A stretch of 8,003 nt of DNA from Thermoplasmata archaeon (GTDB lineage Archaea > Thermoplasmatota > Thermoplasmata > GCA-020350865): NCBI GenBank assembly GCA_020350865.1, contig CP070726.1, positions 694,326 through 702,328 of the forward strand, read 5' to 3'. Numbering within the stretch: the stretch's first letter is position 1; the number at the start of each line of letters is the position of its first letter. Positions 5,997-8,003 of the stretch are shown in pieces. The notes under the pieces were generated by a model. That model was given only the letters and a program-made list of their open reading frames with translations, ran no database searches and was not told the DNA's origin. The translations under genes and the position numbers were made by a program.

Positions 5997-8003
5997 CTAC
6001 ACGCCTATGAAGGTAAATACGGAAACTTTTGCCGTGGAAATCTGGTACCCCTCTGTCATCTCTAGCACCGTATCGTAGGCCCCTTCCGGCATCCTCGCGG
6101 AGTGCCAGGCCCAACGCTGAGCACTGATATTGTAATAATTAATTCCTACTGTGTCGGGGAGGCTTGTACAGTACCAATCTGCAGTGTAATTGTCAGCCAT
6201 TTTGAGCGGTATACCAAATGTATCATGTTCAGCAAGATACTCCTCCGTCCATATGCCGATGCTGTACGTACTTGCACCCCTGATACCTAGAGAATTGAAA
6301 GGAACCACCATGAAATACAACATTGAACCGGGATTTTTGGCCCCGAGACCTGCGATGGTCGTTGTGTTGGTTCCATAATTGATAGGGGGGCAGGCAGGTT
6401 CATGATCAATATCAGGAGGGCTAAAGAAGCCATCCCTGGTATTCGAATAGTACACTTCGTACCAATCTCCACCACACATATTCGAGGGTTCCTCCCAGGT
6501 CAAGTTGACATTCCCATTGGGTTCAATTGCGACCGAAAGGTTTCTTGCCCCGGTTTCTGGGTTGAACCCAAGAAATCCGCTGTCGTCATCATAACTTATC
6601 ATGGCACCGGGCATACCCGTAAATGTGTAATTCGTCCGGGTGCTGAATTTCACTTCATAGCCTTCACCCGGTTTCATTTCCGTATTGTTTGTTTCCCCGT
6701 CCAAGAAACTGTGCCGCATCCAGGTGTGAGTTGCGGGGTCCATATATTTGATATAATCGGCATTCATGCTCGTTGTATAATAATCGGTTTTACAGGTTTC
6801 AATCGGCTCCAAGGGTAGAGAGAATGTGGATATGCCTGGGAGGAATGCCTTGGTCCATTTTCCCACTGTTCTGCTGGTACTGCTCAACTCTCCATCGTCG
6901 TTCACAGCTCTGATAATATAGTAGAGCTGCTCCTTGTAGCTAAGATTACCAGGAAGTGCAGCGCTGGTATCGTTCCATATTGTTCTGAGGGGTATCGGGT
7001 ACGGCTCACCTGATTCCTCTTGTGCTGATGTATTCACCCAAACCGAATTAAAATCGAAGCCCGTCTGAGATGTAGATCGATAAATCAAATAGTATTCAAT
7101 GCCAAGAGATGGAGGCGGATCCCAATAAAGTATCACATCATCTCCATCTTGGCTCACATTTATGTAAAGTTTTGGCGGCAGTGGAGGAAGATCGTTTACC
7201 GTGACCGTAGTTGTATTATATGTTACTCCACCATCGTCATCCTCTACCGTTAGATTTATTGTGTAAGTACCATCATCATAATAGATGTGCCGTACAGAGT
7301 CGGTTGTGTTGAATGGAAAGTTACCTTCCGGGCTCGGATAAGGGTCTGGGATACTATTATTGTTGTAATGGATTGTCACATTGTCTGAAGTCCCGTCACC
7401 CCAGTCCCATGTGAAGGTCAAGTCATCACTACCGGGATCTGCAGCAATCGTGTCAATGGTAAAACATGTATCTTCGTCTACCACAAAAGGTCCAAAGGGG
7501 TGGATCGAAGGTGCGACATTCTTCACTGTTACGAGCATTGTATCGGTATCAGATTTACCATTGCTGTCTGTTACTGTTAAGGTCACAGTATAGATCCCGT
7601 CATCACCGTAGCAATGGGTCGGCGTGGGGCCAGTGGCTTCTGTGTCGTTTGTTGAGTATCCATCTCCATCCACATCCACATTGGCATCGAAATCCCATGA
7701 ATAGGATACGATACTTGAGATATTGTCCCCTTCAGCCACCCAATATAGAGCGTTTACAAGAATTTGGCATTCCTTTAGGGAGGGTATACCGAGAAAGTCT
7801 CCTTCTTCGCTTACAACAGTATGACCTATAACATCAACAACCACTCTTCCCTGCCCATACTCCTCAGTTGTTAGATAGAAGTTTTTAGATTCGGGTGTGG
7901 TATCATGCTGTATTATTATATCGGCCGTGGTAACGTTGCTATAACTAGTGTGAGCATAATGAAACCAGGGAGGGGGATAAGGGGTCTTTGGTATCAGATC
8001 ACC
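5997..8003 (-). CDS. Large secreted PKD / fibronectin-III surface protein, 3' part only
   Basis: The frame is open to the right edge, so 668 C-terminal residues are visible and the N-terminus, including any signal peptide, is outside. The GTG at 7844 is internal, because coding sequence continues through 8003. Order in visible residues: 1-93, the end of what looks like a GATase1-like alpha/beta domain (EEYGQGRVVVDVIGHTVV, then ILVNALYWVAEG); PKD 1 at about 94-165 (SYSWDFDANVDVDGDG, YGDDGIYTVTLTVTDSNG); PKD 2 at about 166-270 (FTWDWGDGTS, YYDDGTYTINLTVEDDDGG); then two tandem copies of an fn3 domain plus a roughly 75-residue cap with shared motifs TFxxPL, YxTS, HS, EGY and FTxG. About 19 Asn-X-Ser/Thr sequons point to an extracellular glycoprotein. 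The protein ends with TAG right after the second cap (FTFIGV), with no C-terminal membrane anchor. PKD and fn3 domains mediate adhesion and binding; the ligand is unknown. GC content looks lower than in the top6 genes. Confidence 0.85.
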   Translation of the reverse strand, partial: GDLIPKTPYPPPWFHYAHTSYSNVTTADIIIQHDTTPESKNFYLTTEEYGQGRVVVDVIGHTVVSEEGDFLGIPSLKECQILVNALYWVAEGDNISSIVSYSWDFDANVDVDGDGYSTNDTEATGPTPTHCYGDDGIYTVTLTVTDSNGKSDTDTMLVTVKNVAPSIHPFGPFVVDEDTCFTIDTIAADPGSDDLTFTWDWGDGTSDNVTIHYNNNSIPDPYPSPEGNFPFNTTDSVRHIYYDDGTYTINLTVEDDDGGVTYNTTTVTVNDLPPLPPKLYINVSQDGDDVILYWDPPPSLGIEYYLIYRSTSQTGFDFNSVWVNTSAQEESGEPYPIPLRTIWNDTSAALPGNLSYKEQLYYIIRAVNDDGELSSTSRTVGKWTKAFLPGISTFSLPLEPIETCKTDYYTTSMNADYIKYMDPATHTWMRHSFLDGETNNTEMKPGEGYEVKFSTRTNYTFTGMPGAMISYDDDSGFLGFNPETGARNLSVAIEPNGNVNLTWEEPSNMCGGDWYEVYYSNTRDGFFSPPDIDHEPACPPINYGTNTTTIAGLGAKNPGSMLYFMVVPFNSLGIRGASTYSIGIWTEEYLAEHDTFGIPLKMADNYTADWYCTSLPDTVGINYYNISAQRWAWHSARMPEGAYDTVLEMTEGYQISTAKVSVFTFIGV

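Noticed and set aside
7842..7844. GTG at 7844 as the start of the surface protein
   Set aside because: The same frame stays open to the right edge at 8003 and encodes plausible exported-protein sequence with a further sequon, and there is no signal peptide after the GTG. The gene is truncated by the window, not started here.

Overview
The window looks like a chromosomal segment of a euryarchaeon, most likely an uncultured member of the Thermoplasmatota or a neighbouring lineage. The evidence is the archaeal-type DNA topoisomerase VI operon (top6B-top6A), TATA-box promoters and short U-rich terminators instead of bacterial signals, and a large secreted PKD/fibronectin-III protein of a style I associate with uncultured Thermoplasmata. 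The lineage call is an inference from protein style, not from a marker tree.

Layout, left to right. (1) The 5' part of a helical, TPR-like hypothetical protein on the minus strand runs off the left edge. (2) A 350-base divergent intergenic region holds an inverted repeat and a candidate TATA box. (3) An unrecognised 147-aa protein lies on the plus strand and converges on (4) a DUF429 family protein (predicted RNase H-fold nuclease) on the minus strand. (5) A compact divergent promoter region of about 108 bases separates DUF429 from (6) a 148-aa plus-strand protein resembling the YbjN / type III chaperone-like fold. (7) That gene converges on the minus-strand top6BA operon, where B is followed by A with a 4-base ATGA overlap and a strong Shine-Dalgarno sequence for A. 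(8) A 224-base intergenic region carries the top6B TATA box and an inverted repeat upstream of it. (9) The 3' part of a large extracellular protein on the minus strand (two PKD domains, then a duplicated fn3 + cap module) runs off the right edge.

Functionally, only top6B and top6A clearly act together, forming the A2B2 type IIB topoisomerase that relaxes and decatenates DNA. All expected catalytic residues are visible in both subunits. The other genes look like independent transcription units. I see no CRISPR array, insertion sequence, tRNA, rRNA or defence cluster, and no convincing new multi-gene system. The most interesting material is the architecture of the partial surface protein and the long acidic tail on Top6B.
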